Shown piece by piece: positions 22,500-41,352 of a stretch of DNA of 64,000 bases. The DNA comes from Anopheles merus (lineage: Eukaryota > Arthropoda > Insecta > Diptera > Culicidae), in NCBI RefSeq assembly GCF_017562075.2, contig NC_054085.1:22664972-22728971 (forward strand), in the 5' to 3' direction. Numbering within the stretch: position 1 is the first letter of the stretch; every line of letters starts with the position of its first letter. The notes under the pieces are model-generated. The model had not been told where the DNA came from. It saw only the letters and a list, made by a program, of their open reading frames with translations, and made no database searches. The translations under genes were made by a program, and so were the position numbers.

Positions 22500-23313
22500 C
22501 GAGAAACAAGCTGGCCGCAACTGCCCTATCACAATAACATAATAACCATAGTACGCACACATTGCACGATAAAATAAATAACATGTATTTAATCGTCAAA
22601 CTAAACTATGTAAAAATGTCCTACTTAAGCTGGTACTAAAATCTAAATTGTTTTCTAACGAGTTGTAAACGTTGGCAATTTGTAACAAAGGGTCATTAGC
22701 TCCGAAATGTGTCGATCTTGATTGTGGATGTGTAGAGTAGCTCTAGTAGGTCTAAGTATCCTGCAAGGTGCCTGTATGTTACTTTTATCTACAATGGACG
22801 GGGCGTCAATAAAACAACAGAAAAGTGTTGGTACACATAATCACTGCGCCGTCATTCTCCTATGCTGTAGTGGTGCAAGTACAAATAAGAGACACCTAAC
22901 ACGATACGACGGAAATTCACAGGCATGGGACCATGGGAGACGATAAAACAAACAACGTGTAAGCTTATGCTCAACTTACTCAATCCTGTCTCTTTTATAT
23001 TGTTGAGCAGGTTTCTTCAAAATGCTGGCAAATTCAAGAATTGGACGAACAATTGCACATTGCAGGGATTTCACACTAAACGTATCCCTAAGTCACTAGC
23101 AACACGTAAAATAAAGTTTAGCGTACGGAGTGTTTTTGATAGGATATGTTCTAAGTGGTCGTTAAAGGATAGCTTGCTATCTAACACAACGCCTAGGTCT
23201 CTAACTAAATTAGTTTGAGGCACTGAGAAGTCCGCGAGTTTGTAGTCGAATATAATATGAGGTTTTTTTCGAGACAGTAATAATGCAGTATTTTTTAACG
23301 TTAATACTACCAT
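22500..23313 (-). pseudogene. 5'-truncated, decayed non-LTR (LINE) retrotransposon 3' end
   Basis: On the - strand the frame from 23313 reads RDLGVVLDSKLSFNDHLEHI, the typical C-terminal part of a Jockey/I-type reverse transcriptase (the 'DLGV.LD.KL.F..H' motif). After a frameshift near 23075 it continues with CAIVRPILEFAS, then after an in-frame stop with a RLPW segment and a C-terminal stretch ending at the TAG at 22655-22657. At least one frameshift and two internal stops make it non-functional. An AT-rich tract follows at 22440-22500 on the 3' side, as expected after a LINE tail. The N-terminal reverse transcriptase, endonuclease and ORF1 are absent, which fits 5' truncation on insertion. 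The clade is inferred from motif style only. Confidence 0.75.
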
Positions 23314-26024
23314 TCTGCAAATTCGTACGACTTAATCACTTGATTACACTTATTTAGATTACATTGGAGTAATATATCTCTGTTCAAAATTGATATCTTT
23401 TTGATCGAAAACAGCCAAAGTCATATGTTTATCTTTGAAACAAAATGATAACGAAGGTGTATCCACAAATCCTGCTCAAGCGTTATGTTTACCACGACAG
23501 AGCTACTTAAGGAATAAAACATTTTGCAAATAACTATTACAGTAATTAACATATTTTATAGGCTCTTCACTTCAATGACACGATCGTTTCCATTGCAAAA
23601 AAAAAACAAGGTGTTAAACTAGTGTTGCAACACCATCAACTTCGCACCTTTCGCGCTTCATCTGCATGACGTAAATTAGAAAATGAAACCAGCTTGAAAA
23701 CAGTACGCAACAAGGAGAGGCGAGACAGCGAGCAAGAATGGCGGCCAGAAGAGGCAAAAAGCTGTACCTAACTAGGCTGAAACTCCATGTATTTTTTTTC
23801 CGTTCGCCGAATCTCACCACATGCCAGAAGCGGGGAACCCTATTGGGCTTAATTGATTAGAATGTGAACCACGCGGGGGAATTAATTAATTGAGTTAGCG
23901 AGAAATTAACATAAAAATGTAATGAAAACTGTCCGCGGCGACTGATCGTACCGATGTTTGTTGCCGGTGTGAAGCGCATTCCTCGCTCGCTAGATAATCT
24001 GTTAGCCCTGCGTTCCGTAGCCCTCCGTTGCGAGAGCAGCTGGTTCCCATCTCAACAGCATACCTCCGCGCCCTCTGCACCTCTGCCCAGGCAAAACACT
24101 GCTCAGGAAACCGCTCGAAACATTCGACGTTTAGAGCAACTTTATTTGTTTTCAGTGAATTATTGCCTCCGAAATGAGGCAAACAACGGAGGCACTGTGT
24201 GCCGCCAGTGTGTGTGTGTGTGTGTGTGTGTGCGTGCCTTTTCCCAGCCTAACCGATGTTGGACCGATCTCTGTTGTCGTCGTCGTCGTTGTTGGTGAAT
24301 GTGTCGCCTTCGCAGCGGGTTCGTGTCTAATAGAGCACGCAAATCTTTCAACCTCTCTGCTCGTCGAGATCAAACTATACCCGGAATGTTGTTGTCGTAC
24401 ACCCCCAGCATCCATGAGGGGGCGGAGAGAAGACAGAGGTGAAAGCGAAAGGGCACGAAGCGAGGTAAAAAAACGGGAACGAAAGAACAGATAAGAGAAC
24501 CGTTGAGCATTCGGTAACTGCGCTACAGCACGCTCACTTTGCGCGGAGCCTGGCCCCGGCCCGGTTTCGACGACGGCGTCCCATCGCACGACCGAGCCTC
24601 CGAGACTGATTATGGCTGTTTTATTTCTTAATTTGTTGATTTGGTTTGTCTTGTGGCTTAAGCTTGGCTGCTGCTGCTGCTGCTGCTGCCGGATGGTTGG
24701 CTGCTATTTGTCTCTCCCTTTCCTTTTCCCCGGTTTTCCACGTACCCCATCACACAGAGCGTCGTGAATTGTTTTAATGTTCAACTGTCTTTCGATGGGC
24801 GCGCTGTGTGCTTATAAATCTGAAATAAATAATTAAGAAGTTAAATTTCAACACCTTTATAATATCGCCTTTAAATGGTGAACCCGGGGCAGGTACGCGT
24901 TCGACAACAAGATGAAGTGTTGCGATACGAAATGCGTTCCCTGGAATGACGGTTTTTATTTTTACGCTCATTCCGCTTTTCCTCACTGCTCGCACGCAGC
25001 ACTCCTTCCCCCCCTCGGAGGCCAACAAGGGCAAGCTAATTTGAACATCGAATCAAATTAAAGCGCTTCACTCGCGCTGGATTGTTTCACGGAAAAGCGC
25101 ACTAAAACGTCCTACCCGCACGGCCCGCAGTACGTGAAGCCGTCGGGGGCAGTAACGCCAGATCGCTCGTTGAAAACAATCACCATTAAACTATGGCAAG
25201 CCGCAAATTAGCAACCCGCAAATCAACGATGAACCAAGCATCAACCTAACGCCCTGGGTGGATTTGATCGGTCTGTGCGACACTTTGTATCGCTGTCGCG
25301 TCATGGCTGAAACTGGAAGAGTTTGCTAAGCGGCTGGGTCGTGTGAGGGCGGGGTGGACTAATGAAAAGAAACGGGTGAAGAAAACCCGAACAGCAAGAA
25401 GCGACGGTGAATCATTCCTACCTGCGCTTAAATTAAACATCTTCACTTCACTTTAGCGGAGGAAACCGATCCAGATCCAGTTTGGAAATAAAATAAGACG
25501 CTGGCACCTCTTCGGAATGCTCAGACGGCTTCTAGAGCTCCCTTTGCCCGTTGTGCCTTTGCCCCGTGCTCCAGGTCCGTTCCAGAAGGGGTTTTTTATA
25601 TTTATTTAGATGCTGATAAAGATTGCTTGTTCAACATGTGACATGTAACCATGGTGGAAACGGAATGAATATGGTCACTTTTTTACGATCACCTTCCGTC
25701 TGAGTGGTGGATGCTTTGCTTCGGCTTGGAACCGTTTTTGTTTAAGTAAGTAAGCATAGAACGGCGCAAAGAAGAGAGTGGCGGACATTAAACAGCACAG
25801 AACAAAACGCACTGAAATTTATAAAAAGACACGATCCAGAAATTTAAAGTAGAATTAGAAAAAAATCTATTATAAATTTAATTTAAAAAAGAGACAAAAT
25901 CTCGTATAAAATAATTAAAATTGATATTCGGAATGATGGAGCCAAATACAAACATGAATAGAACTGTTAAAATTAATGGAAGTAAACAAAGAAATCAATT
26001 AAATTATAAAAAAAAGTTTGCAAG
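23314..26024. other. Gene-free stretch with minor repeats
   Basis: An AT-rich part (23.3-23.8 kb) is followed by a GC-balanced block (about 23.8-25.6 kb) holding a (GT)12 run at 24208-24232 and a (CTG)n tract at about 24668-24690. The segment 25.8-26.0 kb is A-rich and leads into the TAAG array. No supported coding exon. Confidence 0.5.
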
Positions 26025-26590
<566 letters not shown>

Positions 26591-28530
26591 AGATAAATTG
26601 GAAGCAAAAAAATGAACCTGTTAAAATTCTATGAGACCCTACAAAGAAAGCAAGGAATGGAGACGCCCCATTAAGTAAACCTTTTTGTTTTATAATCATC
26701 ACCGCCACTTCTCATATTTTCGCTTCTATCCTTTCAGATCAATCCTTTCATACTTCATCCGCAACGCATCGATCGGATCCTAAAAGGAATATTTAGAAAT
26801 AGTATAAAATTCTTTACCGTATCCTACGCAAACCATTCATTTAGAAATGATATGCGACTTTCTATTCTTGTTTTTCTCTTCACCGTTTTACTCCATCTTT
26901 CTTCCACTGGACTGTCTACACCAAAGCCAAAGTGTTGTGTTTTATTGTTATCGTTTTCAGCCCGCTGACCGTTCTGTCCACATTTAACACCCCATCATAT
27001 GTGTAACAGACACGCGTGTGCGCGCACACATACACACACATACAACATTCCTCCCACTAGCTGGGTCAAGTAAAATTGCACCCATTTCGTAGTATCCCGA
27101 AAAGAGATAAATTCTAAACTCATCAGACGCTCGTCAGGCTAGCGTCCAGTGTTGCGACCAGAAAAGAGCACAAAAACTCGAGCAAATCTCAGAAAGTCCC
27201 AATCCACCATCACCATCTACGGCACGGCCCAACTTTCTAGTGAGCAAACAGTTTATCTTACCGCTTCGTCGCCCCGAACCCGGACTTAATGAGTTCATAA
27301 AAATTCTATTAGTGGTTAATAATCTTAAATCGTGTTCGGGAGAACGAGAAAAAAGGGTGTTGTTTGGTGTGTTTGGACGTTTTCTCCGCTCACCTTGCTT
27401 TACAGCGTTTCATTCCCTCTTCTCCGAATACCTTCCTCCTTCTCACGCCAGATTCTTTTAAACAAGCATTGTGGAAGGTTTAAAGGTTGCCACCAAGCAA
27501 AGCAATGAGCGCTCTTGCCCTTTCTTTTGAGCTACCAAAAACGAAATCCGTCGGTCCATCTTGCCCACCAAATTGCTCCCTGGCGCCCGTAGCCCGCGGT
27601 TACCCGTGGAGAGATTATTTTACACCCATGCCCCGAAAAACGCCATGCTGTTAAACAACCAAACAGCCGAAATGTGTTATATGGTTACGATCGCCAGCGC
27701 GGGAAAAGAGTTCACAGGGATGTTGTGCCAGTGATGTACAGCAAATGTACAACATCGCTTGAGAAGGAGGGCGTGCGCCCGCAGCGACACAACAACGTTG
27801 CAAATTCGTTGCACAAAATCATTAGCGAAAGCTTCGCAGCGGACGGAAGTTTTACGATACGAGAGGGCGATTTTTTTTATTATTTGCCAACAACCGGGGC
27901 TGAGCTAACAAGCAGCTTGTGAAATGTAGCAAAAAAAAACAGAACCCCTGAAAGGAAGGAAGTTCCCACAGAACTGTTGATGGATAAAGTTTCATCTTTG
28001 CTGATGGTTGCTTTTTTATCCTCGGGATAAGTTTAAAAATCGATCGAATGGTAGCCCTATTTCTAGGAAATTGGGTCAGGTTTCTTCAGAAGCCTAGACA
28101 GGATTGGCAAGTGTTTCATCAGAATTTTGCTATCTAATTTCTTACCATGGGCTCTATACCAAGGGGGTGACATACGTTTACTATGAGCAACATGTTGATT
28201 GAATGTAAAATAGTTTATATTCACTATTTCGTTCTTGTATCGATTTCTCTCATCATTTAACCCTTTACTGGGCTTTTATTAAATAATAATCTAGTTCTAA
28301 AAGATATCACGTTTAATTTTAAAATATAAAATATAGAGGTTGTTATTTTAAAGTGTTGGATCTATCAACCAAATATTAAATTATAAAATAAAATTAATTC
28401 TAGTTAGTAATTTAATTAGTTCTGTTTTTTGAGATTCTCATATTTAATCTATCACTAAACTTTGCAGCCCAGATTAGCTAATGCACAATACACTCATCTT
28501 ACAGCTAATTCTTAGATACTGTAGATACTT
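26591..28530. other. Gene-free stretch
   Basis: A GC-balanced block at about 27.0-27.9 kb lies between AT-rich intervals. Short CACA runs lie near 27020-27043. No coding exon, RNA gene or clear element was recognised. Confidence 0.5.
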
Positions 28531-28727
28531 GCCGGTCTCATGGTACAGTCGTCAACTCGTACGACTTAACAACATGCCCGTCATGGGTTCAAACCCCAAA
28601 TAGACCGTGCCGACATACGTAAGACTGACTATCCTGCTATGGGGGGGTAATCCAAAAGTCATTGAAAGCCAACCCCATAAGTGGTACAGAGGCAGGCCTT
28701 GACCGACAACGGTTGTTGAGGCAAAAA

Positions 28728-28758
<31 letters not shown>

Positions 28759-28760
28759 AA
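28531..28760 (+). mobile_element. tRNA-derived SINE, tail type I
   Basis: The head reads GCCGGTCTCATGGTACAGTC with a B-box-like GGGTTCAAACCCC. The body passes through GACTGACTATCCTGC, and the tail AGGCCTTGACCGACAACGG leads to a (GAA)n 3' end. CTTAGATACTGT occurs on the left at 28511-28522 and directly after the GAA tail at 28762-28773, a probable target-site duplication, although 8 extra bases lie between the left copy and the SINE start. The same type I tail is seen in the SINE at 48043. Confidence 0.8.
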
Positions 28761-28883
28761 GCTTAGATACTGTTTGAAATTGTGTTTTAAGACATGATAT
28801 AAGTATTATGACTCTTTTCAAAACCTCAAAATTCATGATATATTAATACCTGTGAGTCGAGAATCGGGGACAACTCTAATATT

Positions 28884-29420
28884 GGGGGCCTTTCCGTTTT
28901 AAGCTCGTAGGCTGAAATTTCAGCCTGTCAGCTGTTTGCATTGTATAGCAGTTTTCGTGCAGCTATCTAAGTCGGTACAATTTACAGGTGGGCTTATCCC
29001 AAGGTGTATGAATTCAGAAAGCTGATTTTTATCGCATCTGCTTCTGAATGAAGATTTTAAGAGTGTTTTGTGTATTCGTCAAGCCTCCAGAAAGCTTGTT
29101 TGAAGAAAAGTTTTCACCCGTCCTGTCAAAAAGTGATATTCAAATTTGGTTGTAAAACAAGCTATGAGACCACCTGGACTATATGCACTTTGATTCTGGA
29201 TTCCATCACCAGATCTCTTTAATGCACCTTGGGATAAATGTAAACAAAAACGTGTTTTCGAGCAGGTACTCGAATCTAATTCTAGCTTTGTGGCTAGAAT
29301 AATCTAGACTGAAAATTGCAGGCTAGTTTTTTGTGTGGTTTTGTATGGAGTGTTTACATGATTTCAGCCTCCAACTGTCAAACTCCATGCAAAAAACTAA
29401 CTAAAATCGTGAAGGCCCCC
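28884..29420. mobile_element. 537-bp MITE with GGGGGCCTT terminal inverted repeats
   Basis: The left end GGGGGCCTTTCCGTTTTAAG pairs with the right end, whose reverse complement is GGGGGCCTTCACGATTTTAG; both flanks are ATT (28881-28883 and 29421-29423), a likely 3-bp target-site duplication. A subterminal 13-bp perfect inverted pair, TTATCCCAAGGTG at 28994-29006 and CACCTTGGGATAA at 29225-29237, adds to the internal symmetry, and GGCTGAAAT also recurs inverted near both ends. There is no coding capacity. A 3-bp duplication with G-rich ends is compatible with PIF/Harbinger-type MITEs, but the superfamily is an inference. Confidence 0.75.
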
Positions 29421-29423
29421 ATT

Positions 29424-34579
<5,156 letters not shown>

Positions 34580-34685
34580 CCCACGTAGCAAGGATTGACT
34601 ATCCGGCTGCGCGGTAATGAATTAAGTCTCGAAAGCCTGTATAGACCGGCATGGCCGCGTAGGACGTTACGCCAAACAGAAGAAG
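34580..34685 (+). mobile_element. 5'-truncated SINE, tail type II
   Basis: Starts inside the element (CCCACGTAGCAAGGATTGAC) and runs through AAGTCTCGAAAGCCTGTAT to TTACGCCAAACAGAAGAAG. The tRNA-like head is missing. AATATG occurs on both sides (34574-34579 and 34686-34691), a possible short target-site duplication. Confidence 0.65.
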
Positions 34686-37600
34686 AATATGAAGAGTTAA
34701 AATATTATATGGAAATCTCATACATAAGGCCGATTATCCTCTAATCGACTAATCAGTCAGAGATTATGAAATAAACAAGTGGATTGAATAGGACTTTGTT
34801 CAACTGCACTTTAAGACTGCTCGACTACCTCAAGATTAAAGCACAACTTCGGTTCTGCGAACTTTACCTTTGAAGGCTCGCTTACCGCTAGATTAGATTA
34901 GGCACAAAGTATCCCACACATTATGCAAACAATGCTCAGTTTAAACTCTGGTATTAATTCTTAACTTTGAGGCAATATTGTTTGAGAACGCTGAGCATAC
35001 AATTAAAACTACCATAGCTCGGACACTCAATTTGTCTCATACATTTCATCAGATATGTGCTAACTTTGCGCCTTTCGAAGAAATACTAATGGCGCATGGT
35101 TATTTTATTAGGATTGAGACATTGTTTTCCTAACTTAGGTTACTTCATGCGCACATGAAGTACTGCCTGTACATCATATAAACGAATACCAATGACTAAT
35201 AACTGTAATCATTCAATTTCAGCTACATATTGTCCAGTATTCCTCATACAACTTTTTGCTCTACACTTCTGTAGAATCTGTAGAAGACCGTTTAGGACCT
35301 CTACATGTGTTAATCCGCGTCTTTCAAGTTTCTTGATCGACGTATTGGAGACAGTTTTCCAAAAACGTGATTCAAAAAACTGTTCTTAAATCTCATAGCC
35401 AGAAGATAAGTTTAAATATGAGGTGTGTGACATTAGAACTAATAGGATTAGGACTTAGAATTTTATAAAAAGTAATGTTCCTACTATATTAGCATTAAGC
35501 TTTGTCCTATTATGCTTCTTGACGAAATCTCCAAAAATTACTTCAATAACTAATCAACTTTTTTAAATCATCTAGATTACTGCTAACTGTTATTCAGTTC
35601 AGCTTTATTCTAAATAATCTGCACCGCAGAGCATTCATTTTATTATCAGCGAATTTATCGCTATGAATCGAAGTTATCTCAAGCTGAAATCTTCAAAGAT
35701 TCACAAACTCAAGCTCCTGAGCATTCGTCTCCAAATATTGCGGTAGTTTCTCTCGTGCCTAGTGAATACACGTGTCTTAAAATGTATTTAAAGTACATCT
35801 CTAGCTCATCGCATACTATTCTCAAAAAATAAACCGAAAACATCCAAACCCAACAACAATGCGATTCGGCCCGCCCGAACCTTACCCGCACCAGGATGAA
35901 GTGTCAACGAGCTGTGGATGGTCGATTGGCGGCTTTTTAAAACTCATTTTCACGCGATTCCCCATTACCACCACGCGCCGTGATTGCCGTACGATGGTGC
36001 ACGGCGGAAGCGGATCATCACGCATCCGAATCGCGATCGCGATACGAATGATCCGACGGGCGACACACATTACCGCACCTGATACGCGGGGGAACGGGGG
36101 AGAGAAACAAAAAAAAAACAGTCCGCCAGGAAAAGTGAACGCAAATCGGCCACAAACAAATGTCCCCTAATTTAGGAATAAATTTCCTGCCTAATGTTTT
36201 GCTGCAGCGCGTTGTGTTTTTCCTGTTTGCTTCTTGCCTCCTTCACTCGGACAACAATTTCGCGGATGCGACAAACGAGATCGCGGTCGGTTGTTCGGTA
36301 AGTTTTTTTTTGCATAGCTTTGCTTTTTTTCTTTTACTCCAGTTGCACACACACACACGCTCACAGACAGACAGACAGCAGCGATCGCGCAGTGACGAGC
36401 AGTGCATAATTTGCATAATTCGCCCGTTAGCGTACGTTAGCCGGTTCAAATTCCGTACGGTTTTGCCGACGACCGTCCAGACTGGACTGATTTGCGGAAT
36501 GAGTGGTCGCCATGTTTCTTTTTTTAAACGCATATCCAACCGGCGGCCTGGACGGCAAAGATCATCCTGATAATCCGGTCGCGATTGGGATCGGATTAGT
36601 GTGATTTTGGAGCAATTTTCACGCTTCCAGCTCGGTGCGGATGACATCTGATAGGAGGCGACAAAATGTTGCCGATCAAATTGCTGCTGCTGCTGCTGCT
36701 GCTGCTGTTGCTGGTGCCACCGATGTTACTGCTGCTGCTGCCGGGTAAGATAATGATGATGACTGGTTTACCGCTGAGATGACTTTCCGCTTGAGATGAC
36801 GCCCGGATGACTTTCACCCTAGACTTGTGCCAACCGGCGCGTAATGAGCGCGTAAAAATAGATGATTTATCCTGATCGTCCTGACTGGCGGCAACATCAG
36901 CTTCAGCGTCACTGTTGCTGTTTGGAAGATAGCTTTCTTCCCACCATCGTGGCGATCACAGCGATGCGGCCAGTCGAACGCACAGTTGAAAGTGTTGTTG
37001 TTTACCAGCATGAAAATGGTGAAGACCCAAATAGAGAGGAAAACGCGAGAAGTTTCTTTAATTTATTAATGGGCACAGATAATCAACCGGTGACCATTAA
37101 TGGCTGTTCGTTCGGCGATAAATTTCCACTACACAGAGCTTTAGTGGTGCGCTGCTTGTCCATCTGTTCTTTTCTAACTTTTTTTTTGTCGTCGAGATCG
37201 TTTACTGCGCTGCCTAAGCTTGGATTAGAATCTGTTTTTTTTTTAGGGGGGTTTTGAAACTAAACCAAGGAAAAAACGTGCCGACACGTTGCGCATGATG
37301 CGTCGCGAGAGTCTATAAATTTTTTCTAACTTCTTAATCACAGACGCTTTAACCGAAAACGCCGGCAAATAGACTCGAGCCGGACTGGAGCACCGAACAT
37401 GGTGGAACATAAATAAGCTGCCGTTGATTAGACCCAGGGCGCGAGGAGGGCGAGAGTGTGTCTATTATGGATGAACTGTTGGAACTGTAAGCAAATAAAC
37501 TAGCGTTAGTCACACCGATACAGCAAACTTGGTTGCTGGTTACTGGTTATAGGATGATATAGTTGTCACGATTATCTAGTTCACAAGTGAGTCGAATATT

Positions 37601-37874
37601 TACAACGTGGAGCGTTTTGGTACAAAATATATGGCGAGTGATTGAACACATCAAGTCATCTAGATTACTACTGTAAGAATGAAACGGCAACAGTGTTAAC
37701 AACAGCAGCTCTGCGAAACGGGCTGTAGGTGTTAAAAAGTAATACAGATCAAGCAATAAATCGACTTACTGCTCCCATGATGTAAATTCACTGGAAGCTA
37801 CCATTCAACTCATGTTCGATGAAATACTTATAGACTTTGCTGGATCTGGCACTTCGAAAACAAAGAATAGAAAC

Positions 37875-37985
37875 ATATTAATGTATCCTAAGCCTAAAAC
37901 TTGCGAGTTTCGTTAGGATTAGATTACAAGAGAACAATATTAATGTATCCTGAGCCTAAAAACTGCAAGTTTAGTTAGGATGGAG
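37875..37985. repeat. Two imperfect direct copies, 62-bp period
   Basis: ATATTAATGTATCCT(A/G)AGCC begins at 37875 and again at 37937; each copy continues with a similar A-rich segment ending in GTTAGGAT. The two copies differ by several substitutions. Confidence 0.7.
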
Positions 37986-40581
37986 CGACTACCTTCTTCC
38001 TGATTATTTGTCTGCGAATAGAAATTTTAGTTTTTGGTCATTTCACCGATGTGTATTTGAGCTTTTTGCATGTCTTATTAAGGCAATGATTGACATTGCT
38101 ATGACAAATCCTTTTTATCATTTCGTCTTCGTATTTCACTCAAATCATTCATTCATTCATTCATTTGAATGAAGTCCATGAGCGCTTTGAACTTACTAAC
38201 GATGTTATCGCCTTACTAGTTTTCAGCATTGTTTTGATGCATCCATTGAAGCAAGGCTTGTATTCTGGCAGCCTTATCATATAGATACCGCTTGATCCGT
38301 ACATTTAACCCATCAGATTCATGTTATTAGGTTAACTACAATGCCAAGGAAGCTATGTGCATGCTAGTAGATATCAGTTTGGTAAAAGCATACAGGCTTA
38401 TTATATTCTGAACTCGATTCGATTCGAGAAAATGAACTCCAATGTGATTTTTTCATGCAAATGATCTCCCAATAAACTAATTAGAGAATATACCTATGTA
38501 AGGGTGCATTACCTACAAGCAGGTCTCTGATGTCTGAATTTTGAGTATCCTCAAAACTGCATTCTGGTAAAAAGATTCCACGCAATACCCTTTTCAAGTT
38601 AAGTCATCTTCAAGATTTGGAATAGTTAGGCCATCGAATCCAAAATTAAAACTACCTTCTTTAGAGGTTGGAGTTGATCTAAACGCTGTATATATTAAAC
38701 CATTTGTGAACCCATGTCTTAAAACTATTTGTACTCCAAAAATGGACTTCAGAGGGGATAACGCCCAGAAAAATCTAAAGACAGTAGCGAAAGATCGATG
38801 GTAAAAGCTCATCCTTCTCGCCCAAAATCCGTTGATTCAGCCAAATTAGCAAATAGCCATTGTTTTTACATTGTTTAACATACGTCAATTATTAAAAATA
38901 AGATGATAAAATCTCCCTTACATACTCTTCTACCTTGTCAGACCAACCGGTAGTGCGTAGTGCACTCTATAGCAAGCCAATCCATTCGCTCCTCGTGTCA
39001 CTAAATCAGTTGCTAAACGAGCTCCGAGATGACAACCGTGCAAAGAAGTGAAGATTCACAAGATAAACACCGAGAACAGGTGAGGTGTGAAATCAGCTCA
39101 CACACACTCACCCGCGCTTGTAATGAGCATAATTTATCCACAAAGGACATGTAATTTATTCACGCTTGTCACCAGCTTCCAGTACCCTTTGGAAGCCCCC
39201 ACCGTCTGATCGAACGAGACAACGGGCACTAGAGCGGCGTCTTATCGCTCAGAAAACATCTCAATAATCACTGCTCAACCACTCTCTGTCTCTTTCGCTC
39301 CGGTTCGCCTTACCTATCGTGTGCTCCTTCGTTTGGAAGGGCACCAGCGGCATGCGCTATCGTTACGTTTCCATTAATTCATAAAACATTATTTATTTCC
39401 CACCATCAAGGGCCCACTGGCACAACCCGAAGACGGGAGTGACTGCATGAGTCCGGTGGCTACATCCCACCTCTCTCTTTCTCTCTCTCATCGGATTCTC
39501 TAACGATCGTCGAACTTCTCGGACGCCAGGTGTAAGGGGAATTGTCCCCAACCCAGAAGGGGGCCCGATCTTTCCCGAAGGTGTTAAAATTAGTGTGTGC
39601 CGACAGTGTGTTGATCTGTCCCGCAGGAATCCACCAGAAATCGATCGTGATTCCGTTCGCCTGCGTTTCCATTATACGCGTGCGCCTTAATGCCCTCCCC
39701 GTGTACGGTGCGCCCAGTAAGCTTGTGTCGTGTAATGTCATTTTTTATCTAGATTTATGAGAGTACGATTACTGCGCGCGCAACGCTACAAAAAACAGAA
39801 TAATATGGGAGGGCGCAAAGAATGAAATGGAAAATCGCGATCTGCACACGATACATATTGCAAACATGTATTGCAACTGCACATCATCATCATCATCATT
39901 AAAAGCGCAACAAGAACGGCCAGACCGGTCATGAGGCTGTGAAAAAAAAACCCAACGCATACAAAAAAATAATCTTTTCCACACAAAATCAAGAATTCCT
40001 GCAGCTTTCGTGTGCAAAGCTTCTTGTGCTCGATGTTTGCATCTTGAAGAAGCTGCCGAAGACCGTGCAGGACACTCCCGGAAGCAAGATGCGCACAGCA
40101 TGGCGTCCGTTCCTCGTGCCTTGCTGCGCCTTGAGGCGCTTCCTGCAGTGGTTGGTTGGTTGGTTTGTTGGTTTTTGTTGAGTCTTGTTTGAAAGCTTAG
40201 CAAATTCCGGGAGCACTGTGTGTGTTGTGTGCTGCGTGAGCTAGGGTCGTGCGTCGCAAGAAGGAACTGGCAATAAGATTAAGATCCTACTTCATACCCC
40301 ACATTCACGTACTTAGTGATGATTTAGTAATATCATCCTTTACAGGGAATGCTCGGTTTGCTAAAGTGAACCCCCGCCGACAAAAAGGGCCACCGTTTGG
40401 GTGCAAGACGTGCAGAATTAAGCTGCTCACGATGCTCATGACGTGTTAATTGACGATGGAAAGAAGTTTGGTATCGGAGGAGGTTTCAGAAGAGGTTGCA
40501 TCCACCGAACCCTCTGTCTCGGTCACTATCCTCTTTGAGAGCATCCATAAATTACGTAACCCTAGTGAGAGAAAGAGAGAA

Positions 40582-40591
<10 letters not shown>

Positions 40592-40629
<38 letters not shown>

Positions 40630-40630
40630 G
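40592..40630. repeat. (GA)n microsatellite
   Basis: GAGA dinucleotides with one GAAA interruption, preceded by a TA run at about 40583-40591. A potential GAGA-factor site cluster. Confidence 0.9.
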
Positions 40631-41261
40631 GTTCCTTATTGTGCTACAAAACGAAATAGAAGATACTGCAGGTTGTGAAGCTTGTAGAATTCTATCGAAA
40701 AAAAAGACAGTGTAGATTTTATGGACATCAGAATTGCAGGAAATTTACCGATGAAGATATAGCCGATGCTAAAAATATAGCTTTTTAGGGATCTATGCCA
40801 TTCTTACGGGCAGTGAACCTTATGGTTCATTTTAAAATACTATTAGATTCAAAAAGAGCCTAACCAAAAAGGGTGCCGGAAGCAAGAGTCATGAAAGTGT
40901 CCAAAAATTATGAGACTCGAAAATTCCTATAAGGTTATAACGAAACCTATAAGAAGTTATAAGAAGTTCTACCAAGGACGGGAGATTTAAGACAACTTCT
41001 ACACTACCCTTTGCCGATAAACTCTGGAGAAGAGTGCAGCCAATTTAAAACAAAAAATACTCTTTTTACTATAATATTATTTTAATAAGCACTATGCTGT
41101 AAACAACTCGATTTTAGATGACAAAAGAGCTGCAAAGTTTTGATTAATTACCCATAATTAAATTCTTCCATACCAAAATACAAAAAAGGAGCTTGTTGTC
41201 TGGTTTTGCATTTCAAAAGTGATACACCATTTGATAGGTACTTCAGTTTGAAAATTGAAGA

Positions 41262-41352
41262 TGATTAGCGCTTGTAATGGTTGATCCTTATCAATTTGTG
41301 GTACAGGCAGACCTTGACTGACAACGATTGTTGTGCCCAACAAGAACAAGAG
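41262..41352 (+). mobile_element. SINE 3' fragment, tail type I
   Basis: Only the 3' part is present: TGTGGTACAGGCAGACCTTG followed by ACTGACAACGATTGTTGTGCC and a degenerate GAAC-rich end. It matches the tail of the SINEs at 28531 and 48043 with several changes, so it is an older copy. Confidence 0.6.

Larger units (their letters stand above)
34692..41261. other. Gene-free stretch with minor repeats
   Basis: GC-balanced blocks at about 35.85-37.5 and 38.95-40.45 kb. Small repeats are (CTG)n at 36682-36708 and 36729-36740, ATTC tetranucleotides at 38145-38165, a CAT run at about 39885-39900, and an imperfect 62-bp-period duplication at 37875-37985. The CTG tract gives apparent Leu- or Ser-rich frames with no other support. 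No gene was recognised. Confidence 0.5.
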
